Source of the DNA: an uncultured Prevotella sp. | Lineage (GTDB): Bacteria > Bacteroidota > Bacteroidia > Bacteroidales > Bacteroidaceae | DNA: 33,704 bases | Reading direction: 5' to 3' | Assembly: GCA_946998205.1 (NCBI GenBank) | Contig: CAMPYJ010000028.1 | Coordinates: 1-33,704, forward strand | Shown here: positions 26,382 to 33,704 of the stretch, one piece after another | Numbering within the stretch: the stretch's first letter is position 1 | How the letters are laid out: the number at the start of each line of letters is the position of its first letter | Made by a program: the position numbers and the translations under genes | Notes under the pieces: model-generated | Told to the model about the DNA's origin: nothing | The model's input: only the letters and a program-made list of their open reading frames with translations | Database searches by the model: none

Positions 26382-27032
26382 ATGACACGAAAAGAAAGAT
26401 ATCAATATATTCTCAATTATTTCAGAAAAACATCGCCCGTCGTCACTACCGAGCTTGAGTTTGGGTCGGCTTTCCAGCTGTTGGTCGCCACGTTGTTAAG
26501 CGCACAATGCACCGATAAGCGTATCAATCAGGTGACACCGGCTTTATTTTTGCGTTATCCTGACGCACGTTCCATGGCACAGGCAACGCCCGAAGAGGTG
26601 TTGGAGTATGTGCGCAGCGTGAGTTATCCCAACGCCAAGTCACGACATTTGGTGGAGATGGCGCGAATGTTGGTAAGCGATTTCGGCGGAGAAGTGCCAG
26701 ACAATACCGCCGATTTGGTGAAGTTGCCCGGCGTGGGGCGCAAGACGGCCAACGTGGTGCAGGCCGTTTGGTATGGAAAAGCAAGGATTGCCGTTGACAC
26801 TCACGTCTACAGAGTGAGCCGTCGCATGGGGTTGGTGCCGCTGAAGGCCGACACTCCCTTGAAAGTTGAGCTTGAATTGATGAAATACATCCCTGAAGAG
26901 GATGTGTCGAGCGCGCACCATTGGCTGCTTTTGCATGGCAGATACATCTGTCAAAGTCAGCGTCCCAAGTGTGAAAAGTGCCAGTTTGAGCAGATTTGTC
27001 CCAAGCGGTTGGCATCTTCCAAACTTGCCTAA
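26382..27032 (+). CDS. nth: Endonuclease III (DNA glycosylase / AP lyase)
   Basis: A protein of 216 residues started at ATG 26382; an upstream frame from 26256 runs through the cyd terminator and is rejected. The helix-hairpin-helix LPGVGRKTANVV (about 115-126) includes the catalytic lysine K121. The catalytic aspartate D139 lies in AVDTHVYRV, and the 4Fe-4S cluster ligands are C190-x6-C197-x2-C200-x5-C206. The protein removes oxidised pyrimidines from DNA and cuts the abasic site. It begins the nth, DUF2461, comEC unit; the downstream gaps are 45 and 40 bp with no terminator seen. Confidence 0.96.
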   Translation: MTRKERYQYILNYFRKTSPVVTTELEFGSAFQLLVATLLSAQCTDKRINQVTPALFLRYPDARSMAQATPEEVLEYVRSVSYPNAKSRHLVEMARMLVSDFGGEVPDNTADLVKLPGVGRKTANVVQAVWYGKARIAVDTHVYRVSRRMGLVPLKADTPLKVELELMKYIPEEDVSSAHHWLLLHGRYICQSQRPKCEKCQFEQICPKRLASSKLA

Positions 27033-27077
27033 AACATCTTTGAAATTAGCATCGTACATCTTCAAAACATCGATTAC

Positions 27078-27788
27078 ATGAACGTCCAACGCATCTTAAC
27101 ATATTTAGAGCGCATTGCCAAGAATAATAATCGTGAGTGGTATCAAGCCCATAAAGACGAATATCTGGCTTGTCGCAGCGATTTTGAGGAGGGAGTGGAT
27201 TGCGCTATCGCAGCTATCTCTAAGTTTGATGCCTCCGTATCGCATGTGACAGCCAAGGAAGCGTGCTTCCGTTTTAATCGTGACACGCGGTTCTCGCCCG
27301 ACAAATCGCCCTATAAAAGGCATTTTGGCGCATACGTCAGCGCCAAAGGTCGTAAGTCGTTGCATGCGGGTTACTACATCCATTTGCAGCCAGGCCATTG
27401 CCTGTTGTCGGCCGGAGCTTATTGGTTGCCCACCCATATCTTGACCTCTTGCCGCAATGAGATTATGGGCAACATTGACGAATGGCGTAAGTGTGTGGAG
27501 AATGGCAAGTTTGTTCATTTCTTCGGTTATGCCAATCAAGGCTCGTGGAGTGACGAACAGGCATCTGACAAGGGCTTTGGAATCAGCCGACTGAAGACCT
27601 GTCCCAAGGGGTTTCCGGCCGATTATGAGTTTATTGACTATCTTCGAATGAAGGATTATGCTTGCTGGCATCGGGTTGAAGATGACTTCTTTGAGGGCGA
27701 TGGCTGGATGGAGCCCATGACAGAGCTGTTCAAGGCGGCTCAACCCATGATGGATTTCACCAATCGCGTGATTGATGATTATGAATAA
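27078..27788 (+). CDS. DUF2461 family protein
   Basis: This 236-residue protein matches the DUF2461 family (TIGR02453). The key block FRFNRDTRFSPDKSPYKRHFGAY (about residues 65-88) carries the family's conserved R-D-x-R-F-S...K-S-P-Y-K. The N-terminus LERIAKNNNREWYQAHKDEY matches the family's usual L-x-x-N-N-x-R-E-W-F start, with Y in place of F. No signal peptide or membrane segment is seen, so it should be cytoplasmic. The biochemical role is unknown; wide conservation and the conserved basic and acidic residues suggest an enzyme or nucleic-acid-related function, but nothing firmer can be said. It follows nth by 45 bp and precedes comEC by 40 bp. Confidence 0.88.
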   Translation: MNVQRILTYLERIAKNNNREWYQAHKDEYLACRSDFEEGVDCAIAAISKFDASVSHVTAKEACFRFNRDTRFSPDKSPYKRHFGAYVSAKGRKSLHAGYYIHLQPGHCLLSAGAYWLPTHILTSCRNEIMGNIDEWRKCVENGKFVHFFGYANQGSWSDEQASDKGFGISRLKTCPKGFPADYEFIDYLRMKDYACWHRVEDDFFEGDGWMEPMTELFKAAQPMMDFTNRVIDDYE

Positions 27789-27828
27789 TCTCAAGACAAC
27801 TATGAATCAATTTGATGGGCGTTGATGA

Positions 27829-29373
27829 ATGAAAGTGCGTGATTGGTTGCAACTTTATCCCCTTTTCAGGGTTGCCTTAGCATTGATTGCAGGTATTGCC
27901 GCAGGCGACTCTTTCGGGTTTGTCGTGCCAACATGGCTGTGGCTGGTCATCGCTTCATCGGCCTTGTTAATCGCATTCGCGTGCTACCGGTGTAAAACGG
28001 CGCAGGGAGTGGCTTTCCTTTTCTGCGTGACTTGCTTTGGCATTGTGCTCATTACCATGCAGGATGAGCGGCTGTCCGTGTCCGTTCCCAAGGAGGAACA
28101 TGTGTCTGAAGCCGTCGTGATGACCGCTCCAAAGGTGAGAGGCAAGGTGGTTCAGTGTGATTTGTATGTCCTTTCCGGTCCCTTGTCCGGCCAAAAAGTG
28201 CTGGCGTCGATATTGCGCGATACCGTTGAGAGGCGTTATGAGGCGTTGAAAGTGGGCGATGGAATCAGGTTTCGTTCGGCCTTTCAGCCTATTCGGAGTT
28301 ACCCCTCTGCCACTCATTTCAATTATCAACGCTGGATGGCGATACGGGGTTATCGGGCGCAGACGTTCATTTATCATCGTGATTGGGCGCAATGTCAGCT
28401 TGATTTGACGCATATGCCCCGTTTCGAGCGGTTGCGTTTGAAGGCGCAAAGGTTGCGGGAAAAACTGCTGAGTATATATGCTTCCAATGGTTTTGATGAT
28501 CAAGATTATGCCGTTTTGGCTGCGATGACATTGGGAGAAAAGTCGTTTTTGTCCAAACAGACCAAGGAAATCTTTTCCATTTCGGGCGCCTCTCATGTGT
28601 TGGCCCTGTCTGGCTTGCATCTTAGCATCATCTATGGATTGCTCGTCTTGGTGCTGGGTGGGCGAGGGTTGCGACGTGTTTTCAGTCTTGCTTTCGTGGT
28701 GTTGACCGTTTGGGTCTACGTGTTTTTAACGGGAATGTCATCGAGTGTCATGCGTTCGGCCGTCATGATCAGCGTTTATTCATTGGTGTCGCTGCTCAAC
28801 CGCGATAAGATGTCGCTCAATGCCCTGTCACTTACGGCCATCGTGATGTTGCTGCTGCATCCGCTGAGCTTATGGGATGTGGGCTTTCAACTGTCTTTCA
28901 TGGCTGTCGCAGCCATTCTGTTGCTTTATCAACCCATTGAGCGTTGGATGCCGGAAACCATCCTCTCCAGGTCTGCCGTTGTGGGAAAGTTGTGGGGAAT
29001 GATGGCCGTGTCGTTGGCGGCACAGATAGGAACGGCTCCGTTGGTGGCCTATTATTTCGGCCGTTTTTCGTGTTATTTCCTCCTAACCAATCTGTTGGCC
29101 ATCCCTCTTACCGTCCTCATCCTCTATACCTCCTGTCTATTGTTCGCCTTGTCCTTTGCCCCGTTGTTGCAAAATGTCGTGGCTGTCGCGCTAGCATGGA
29201 TGACCCGGGTGCTCAATCATTATCTTTCCTTCCTCGCATCCTGGCCGGGAGCGAGTGTAGAAGGCATTCACGTCAACCTTTGGCAGTTGGCACTCATGTA
29301 CGTCATCATTGCCTGTGTCTGCCGGCTTGCAGCTTATTTACGTCAAGCATACGTTCGTTCGCACATCACATGA
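27829..29373 (+). CDS. comEC: ComEC/Rec2-family membrane channel protein (no MBL domain)
   Basis: This 514-residue protein has an N-terminal DUF4131 region (two or three membrane segments and a beta domain, about 1-190) followed by the Competence domain. The hallmark SGASHVLALSGLHLSIIYGL lies at about 245-265 and some eight further membrane segments run to about 500. In transforming bacteria ComEC imports single-stranded DNA across the inner membrane. The C-terminal metallo-beta-lactamase-like domain present in many ComEC proteins is absent; the frame ends just after the last membrane segment. Shortened versions occur in this phylum, so it is not clearly truncated. It ends 16 bp from the convergent ABC ATPase gene. 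Confidence 0.9.
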   Translation: MKVRDWLQLYPLFRVALALIAGIAAGDSFGFVVPTWLWLVIASSALLIAFACYRCKTAQGVAFLFCVTCFGIVLITMQDERLSVSVPKEEHVSEAVVMTAPKVRGKVVQCDLYVLSGPLSGQKVLASILRDTVERRYEALKVGDGIRFRSAFQPIRSYPSATHFNYQRWMAIRGYRAQTFIYHRDWAQCQLDLTHMPRFERLRLKAQRLREKLLSIYASNGFDDQDYAVLAAMTLGEKSFLSKQTKEIFSISGASHVLALSGLHLSIIYGLLVLVLGGRGLRRVFSLAFVVLTVWVYVFLTGMSSSVMRSAVMISVYSLVSLLNRDKMSLNALSLTAIVMLLLHPLSLWDVGFQLSFMAVAAILLLYQPIERWMPETILSRSAVVGKLWGMMAVSLAAQIGTAPLVAYYFGRFSCYFLLTNLLAIPLTVLILYTSCLLFALSFAPLLQNVVAVALAWMTRVLNHYLSFLASWPGASVEGIHVNLWQLALMYVIIACVCRLAAYLRQAYVRSHIT

Positions 29374-29389
29374 CCAGCGTTTTTCGTGT

Positions 29390-30184
29390 TCATTCGGCTG
29401 CATCCCGCGTCCCATTGAAATAATCTTCCAGTTCTTTTTCAGCCTGTCCGTGGATGTTGGGCAAGTCCTTGATGATGGAACCCCTCTCCATCAGCGCCAC
29501 GCGGTTGGATATTTCCACCGTGTGTTGCAGGTTGTGACTGCTCACGAGGATGGTGGCTCCCGTTGTCTGATGATAGTTCAGCAGCAGGCGTTTCAAGAAG
29601 TTCTGGCTTGAAGGATCCAGGAAATTGAAAGGCTCATCAAGAATCAGCAGCTTTGGTTGTGCGATGAGTGCGGAGATGATACCGATTTTTTGTTTGTTCC
29701 CGGCAGAGAAGTCGCGAATCAATTTCTTCTGACCGAGTATCTCTCCATTCGTGAATTTGGACAGCGAGTCCAAGAAAGCGGATAGACGTTGCTTGTCAAC
29801 GTGATTCACTTTGGCAATGAATTCAAAGTATTCTTCCGGCGTCAGAAAGTCGATGAGGAATCCCTCGTCGATGTAGGCTCCCGTATGTTTCTTCCATTCT
29901 TCCGACTGGGAAGGGTCTGCCGCGAATGCTTCAGCAGCCGTTGTGACGGTTACTGGGGTTTCTGACGCAGGCTCCTGATGCGGGTCGGTGTGTCCGAAAC
30001 TGAGCAAAACCTGCCCCTCATCGGCCTTCAGCAGGTCGAGCAGCAGTCTGAACAGCGTGGTTTTTCCGGCTCCATTGTTACCTACCAGTCCGAGAATGTC
30101 GCCGTCATGAATCACGAAGTTGGGGATGTCAACGGCAATTTTCTCGCCAAAAGCCTTCTTTAAGTTGTTGATTTGAATGTTCAT
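29390..30184 (-). CDS. ABC transporter ATP-binding protein with insertion and altered signature
   Basis: A protein of 264 residues when started at ATG 30184; a frame from 30280 crosses the hairpin terminator and is unlikely. Walker A GNNGAGKT is at 35-42, the signature is FSAGNKQK (159-166) in place of LSGGQ, Walker B LLILDEP at 179-185 and the H-loop histidine H217. An insertion of about 40 residues (65-105), rich in Thr, Glu, Ala and Pro, lies between Walker A and the segment that normally holds the Q-loop, and a clear Q-loop glutamine is not obvious. No permease gene is adjacent: its only downstream neighbour is convergent comEC. It may serve a permease encoded elsewhere. Confidence 0.88.
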   Translation of the reverse strand: MNIQINNLKKAFGEKIAVDIPNFVIHDGDILGLVGNNGAGKTTLFRLLLDLLKADEGQVLLSFGHTDPHQEPASETPVTVTTAAEAFAADPSQSEEWKKHTGAYIDEGFLIDFLTPEEYFEFIAKVNHVDKQRLSAFLDSLSKFTNGEILGQKKLIRDFSAGNKQKIGIISALIAQPKLLILDEPFNFLDPSSQNFLKRLLLNYHQTTGATILVSSHNLQHTVEISNRVALMERGSIIKDLPNIHGQAEKELEDYFNGTRDAAE

Positions 30185-30198
30185 GGGTGCAAATGAAT

Positions 30199-30270
30199 CA
30201 AAAAAAATGATAGACGGTTGTGCGCCCATTTCTGGTGTGTTTGTGAGCGATTCCAACCATCTATCATTTT
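30199..30270 (-). terminator. Bidirectional hairpin terminator after secA
   Basis: AATGATAGACGGTTG (30206-30220) pairs with CAACCATCTATCATT (30254-30268) over 15 bp with one wobble and a 33-base loop. On the minus strand seven T residues follow, ending the secA transcript 14 bp past its stop. On the plus strand a shorter T-run (TTTT) follows. The ABC ATPase gene begins 15 bp further on. Confidence 0.88.
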
Positions 30271-30283
30271 CATCCGTCAATGT

Positions 30284-33200
30284 TTATCGAAGATTTCTGC
30301 CGTGGCAGTTCTTGAATTTCTTGCCGCTGCCGCAGGGACAAGGGTCGTTTGGGCGCGGCATCTTGTCCTTGATGTACGGCGTACGGTTCACCTGTTGTGC
30401 CTGTTCGCGCGTGTCTTGATGGGCTGCTGCGGCCTGACCGGGGTCTGTCAGGTCATCTTTCTGCTCGTTATAGCGTTGACTTCTCTGTGCCGGGGCAGCC
30501 TCACGAACCTCCTCCTGTTGCATTTCAGGAATCTGACCGCGCATCAAGATGCTCGTCGTTTGGTTGTTCATGTCGTTAATCATGCTGTCCCAAAGCTTCG
30601 CACTCTCCAGCTTGAAGATCAGCAGAGGGTCTTTCTGCTCGTACGAAGCGTTCTGCACGCTGTGTCGCAGTTCGTCCAATTGCCGCAGGTTCTCTTTCCA
30701 ATTCTCGTCAATGATGTGCAGAACGATGCTCTTCTCGAACTGTTTCACCACGTCTTTCCCTTCCGTGTCGTAGGCTTCTTTAAGGTTGCATGACACCTGG
30801 TACACGCGCTTTCCGTCGGTTATGGGCACGGCAATTCGCTCAAAGCGCTCGCCCTGTTCCTCCTGCACCTGCTTGATGACCGGCCAGGCAACCGCTTGTA
30901 TCCGTTCGGTCTTGCGCTTGAAAGCCGCCATGGCATCTTGGAAGGCACGTTCGGCCAAATCTTCGGGATTGCCGGCGTTGAATTCTTCTTCGGTGAAAGG
31001 ACATTCCATCGCCAAGTTCTTCAAGAAGTCTTCCTTGCAACCCACATAATCATTCGAGTTGATGATGTTGACACACCGGTCCCAAATGACGTTTGCGATG
31101 TCCATGCCGATACGTTCGCCCATCAGCGCGTGGCGCCGTTTCTCGTAAATCACGGTGCGCTGCTTGTTCATCACGTCATCGTATTCCAGCAAATGCTTAC
31201 GAATACCGAAGTTGTTCTCTTCCACTTTCTTCTGCGCGCGCTCGATGCTTCTCGAAATCATCGGGCTCTCTATGCGTTCTCCATCCTTGAATCCCAGACG
31301 ATCCATCACCGAGGAGATGCGCTCAGAACCGAACAGTCGCATCAGCTTGTCTTCCAGACTGACGTAGAATACCGAACTACCCGGGTCGCCCTGACGGCCT
31401 GCACGACCTCGCAACTGGCGGTCTACCCGGCGGCTTTCGTGGCGTTCGGTACCGATGATGGCCAAACCTCCGGCCGCTTTCACTTCGGGCGACAGCTTGA
31501 TGTCGGTACCACGGCCGGCCATGTTGGTGGCGATGGTCACAGCACCGAGGCCGTTCACCGACTGTCCGGCCTGTGCCACGATGTCGGCTTCCTTTTGGTG
31601 CAGCTTGGCGTTCAGCACGTTGTGCGGTATTTTCCGCATGTTCAGCATCTTGCTGAGCAACTCAGAAATCTCGACAGACGTAGTACCTACCAAGCACGGA
31701 CGTCCGCTGTTGCGCATTTCTTCAATCTCTTCAATCACGGCAGCATACTTCTCGCGCGCCGTCTTGTACACGCGGTCGTTCATGTCGTTGCGCTGTACGG
31801 GGCGGTTGGTCGGTATCTCCACCACGTCCAGCTTGTAGATGTCCCAGAACTCTCCCGCTTCGGTTGAGGCGGTACCCGTCATGCCAGCCAACTTGTGGTA
31901 CATGCGGAAGTAGTTCTGCAAGGTGATGGTGGCGAAGGTCTGCGTGGCAGCTTCCACCCTCACATGTTCCTTCGCCTCCACGGCTTGGTGCAGTCCGTCG
32001 CTCCAACGGCGGCCTTCCATGATACGTCCGGTCTGCTCGTCAACGATTTTCACCTCACCGTCGATCACCACATACTCATCGTCTTTGTTGAACATGGTGT
32101 ACGCCTTCAGCAGCTGTTGCAAGGTGTGCACGCGCTCACTCTGCACGGCATAGTGGGTCAGCATTTCGTCTTTCTTGTCCAACCGCTCCTGGTCAGAGAG
32201 CGAAGTCTCGTTTTCCAATGCTGAAAGCTCGGCGGTGATGTCGGGCAGTACGAAGAGTTCGTGGTCGTTCACCTGCTTGGAGAGCCATTCGGTACCCTTG
32301 TCCGTGAGGTCACAGCTGTTGAGTTTCTCGTCCACCACGAAGTACAACGGCTCCACGGCCTTCGGCATTTCGCGGTTGTTGTTCTGCATGTAGTACTCTT
32401 CGGTCTTGAGCATGCCAGCCTTGATGCCCTCTTCCGACAGGTATTTGATGAGAGGCTTGTTCTTCGGAAGCGACTTGTATGAACGGTATAAGGCCAGGAA
32501 TCCCTCCTCGGTCTTCTTCTGGTCTTTGGCTGCCTGGCCCTCCGAAATCAGCTGTTTGGCCTCTGCCAAGAACTGTGTGGCCAGTTTTCGTTGCACGTCA
32601 ACCAGTCGTTCAACCAGCGGTTGATATTCTTCAAACATCTGGTCGTCACCTTTTGGAACGGGACCGCTGATAATCAATGGGGTACGAGCGTCGTCAATCA
32701 ACACCGAGTCTACCTCGTCGACGATGGCGTAGTTGTGTGCGCGCTGCACCAAGTCGTCGGGTGAAACGGCCATGTTGTCGCGCAGATAGTCGAAACCAAA
32801 CTCGTTGTTGGTGCCGAACGTGATGTCGGCCAGATAAGCCTTGCGGCGTTCTGGTGAGTTAGGGCGGTGCTTGTCGATGCAGTCAACGCTCAAGCCATTG
32901 AACTCGTAGAGCGGCCCCATCCACTCAGAGTCACGCTTAGCCAGATAGTCGTTCACGGTAACAACGTGCACGCCGTTACCCGTTAAGGCGTTGAGGAAAA
33001 CGGGTAGGGTGGCCACCAGCGTTTTACCCTCACCCGTAGCCATCTCGGCTATCTTACCTTGGTGCAGGGCGATACCACCGAAGAGCTGAACGTCGTAGTG
33101 TACCATTTCCCACTTCAGGTCGTTTCCGCCGGCCGTCCAGTGGTTGTGGTAGATGGCCTTGTCGCCGTCGATGGTCACGAAGTCCTTGCCAGGGTCGGCG

Positions 33201-33616
33201 GCCAGCTCGCGGTCGAAGTCGTTGGCCGTTACCACCACCTCTTCGTTTTCGGCAAATCTCCGTGCGGTGTCCTTGACGATGCTGAACGCCGTGGGCATCA
33301 CCTCGTTCAGGGCTTTCTCGTAAATCTCCAGCGCCTCTTTCTCCAATTTGTCTATCTCTTCGAAGATGGGTTCGCGCTCATCGATGGCAGTTTCTTCAAT
33401 CTTGGCCTTCAGTTCGGTGATCTTGTCTTTTTGTTCTTTGGCGGAGTCTTGCACGTACTTCTGTATCTCCTTGGTCTTGGCGCGCAGTTCGTCGTTGCTC
33501 AGTTTCTTGATGTCGGGATAGGCCTTCTTCACCGTCTCCACGAGCGGTTGTATCAGACGCATGTCTCGGCTTGACTTGTCGCCGAACAATGATTTTAAGA
33601 ATTTATTGAAATTCAT
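30284..33616 (-). CDS. secA: Preprotein translocase ATPase SecA
   Basis: This 1,110-residue protein has the long size usual for Bacteroidetes SecA. Walker A ATGEGKT is at 193-199, the DEVD helicase box with DDARTPL follows near 297-310, and the second motor domain contains TNMAGRGTDIKL. The C-terminal zinc motif is complete: C1093-P-C1095 and C1104-H1105 within CPCGSGKKFKNCHG. An extra helical insertion near residues 60-115 (many Lys and Glu) enlarges the N-terminal region. SecA drives secretion of unfolded proteins through SecYEG. Only 36 bp separate its ATG from a MITE at 33653, so its native promoter either lies in that 36-bp AT-rich stretch or beyond the element. Confidence 0.98.
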   Translation of the reverse strand: MNFNKFLKSLFGDKSSRDMRLIQPLVETVKKAYPDIKKLSNDELRAKTKEIQKYVQDSAKEQKDKITELKAKIEETAIDEREPIFEEIDKLEKEALEIYEKALNEVMPTAFSIVKDTARRFAENEEVVVTANDFDRELAADPGKDFVTIDGDKAIYHNHWTAGGNDLKWEMVHYDVQLFGGIALHQGKIAEMATGEGKTLVATLPVFLNALTGNGVHVVTVNDYLAKRDSEWMGPLYEFNGLSVDCIDKHRPNSPERRKAYLADITFGTNNEFGFDYLRDNMAVSPDDLVQRAHNYAIVDEVDSVLIDDARTPLIISGPVPKGDDQMFEEYQPLVERLVDVQRKLATQFLAEAKQLISEGQAAKDQKKTEEGFLALYRSYKSLPKNKPLIKYLSEEGIKAGMLKTEEYYMQNNNREMPKAVEPLYFVVDEKLNSCDLTDKGTEWLSKQVNDHELFVLPDITAELSALENETSLSDQERLDKKDEMLTHYAVQSERVHTLQQLLKAYTMFNKDDEYVVIDGEVKIVDEQTGRIMEGRRWSDGLHQAVEAKEHVRVEAATQTFATITLQNYFRMYHKLAGMTGTASTEAGEFWDIYKLDVVEIPTNRPVQRNDMNDRVYKTAREKYAAVIEEIEEMRNSGRPCLVGTTSVEISELLSKMLNMRKIPHNVLNAKLHQKEADIVAQAGQSVNGLGAVTIATNMAGRGTDIKLSPEVKAAGGLAIIGTERHESRRVDRQLRGRAGRQGDPGSSVFYVSLEDKLMRLFGSERISSVMDRLGFKDGERIESPMISRSIERAQKKVEENNFGIRKHLLEYDDVMNKQRTVIYEKRRHALMGERIGMDIANVIWDRCVNIINSNDYVGCKEDFLKNLAMECPFTEEEFNAGNPEDLAERAFQDAMAAFKRKTERIQAVAWPVIKQVQEEQGERFERIAVPITDGKRVYQVSCNLKEAYDTEGKDVVKQFEKSIVLHIIDENWKENLRQLDELRHSVQNASYEQKDPLLIFKLESAKLWDSMINDMNNQTTSILMRGQIPEMQQEEVREAAPAQRSQRYNEQKDDLTDPGQAAAAHQDTREQAQQVNRTPYIKDKMPRPNDPCPCGSGKKFKNCHGRNLR

Positions 33617-33652
33617 CTTTTATGGTTGTTTTTGTTTATTTCTTATTATATA

Positions 33653-33704
33653 GGGCGGTTCTATAAATTACCGCCGTAAAGTTTTTTGTATGTTGGACAG
33701 TTTA
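33653..33704 (+). mobile_element. MITE (copy D), left end, cut by the window
   Basis: GGGCGGTTCTATAAATTA then CCGCCGTAAAGTTTTTT matches the left end of copy C (10601 onward) with few differences. The right end lies outside the window. It is placed directly upstream of secA. Confidence 0.82.

Noticed and set aside
30184..30200. TTCATTTG just before the ABC ATPase start as a -7 box
   Set aside because: It departs from TAnnTTTG at a key base and has no TTG at the proper distance.
30185..30280. N-terminal extension of the ABC ATPase
   Set aside because: It reads through the secA terminator hairpin, and ABC homology begins at the ATG at 30184.

Overview
The window looks like a chromosomal segment of a Prevotella-type bacterium (order Bacteroidales). 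The evidence is the conserved gene content (ClpB, a SecA of about 1,110 residues, a DUF4492-CydA-CydB cluster, a DUF2723 protein, a DUF4827 lipoprotein) and several promoters of the Bacteroidetes form TTG-N19-21-TAnnTTTG. No rRNA, tRNA, phage module or intact transposase was seen.

Layout. 1-897: non-coding, AT-rich at the left, with a 37-bp direct repeat at 66-bp period and the clpB terminator. 898-3486 (-): ClpB. 3822-8570 (+): sugar-nucleotide-type nucleotidyltransferase, DHH phosphoesterase of the NrnA type, a 273-bp foldback element, a promoter followed by three 66-bp tandem repeats, a DUF4827 lipoprotein and a GlmM-type phosphohexomutase with a strong terminator. 8571-11056: an accessory scar holding a fimbrillin-like gene remnant, a Fic enzyme gene, a 44-bp duplicated piece of the remnant and one MITE inserted inside another. 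11057-16034 (-): QueG, a NodB-type polysaccharide deacetylase and a large DUF2723 membrane protein. 16262-22472 (-): an efflux operon read as coiled-coil membrane protein, TolC, HlyD, then two ABC-2 permeases, with a MITE and a terminator between HlyD and the first permease. 22473-23272: mostly unexplained non-coding DNA. 23273-26235 (+): cytochrome bd oxidase operon and its terminator. 26382-29373 (+): endonuclease III, a DUF2461 protein and a ComEC-type channel. 29390-33616 (-): an ABC ATPase and SecA, separated by a bidirectional terminator. The window ends inside another MITE just upstream of secA.

The genes are mainly housekeeping: protein quality control and export, envelope precursor synthesis, microaerobic respiration, DNA repair, tRNA modification and efflux. 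The most unusual material lies between genes. (1) A MITE family with termini GGCTGGTTCTATAAATTA and 4-bp target duplications is present in nested, intact and truncated copies. (2) A second foldback element has 18-bp inverted repeats and a perfect 9-bp target duplication. (3) A promoter-linked module consists of a TAnnTTTG box followed by a conserved ATAGGCTG start of transcript. It occurs before three unrelated genes, is tandemly amplified at 66-bp period before the DUF4827 gene, and a related 65-bp unit sits inside one MITE copy.
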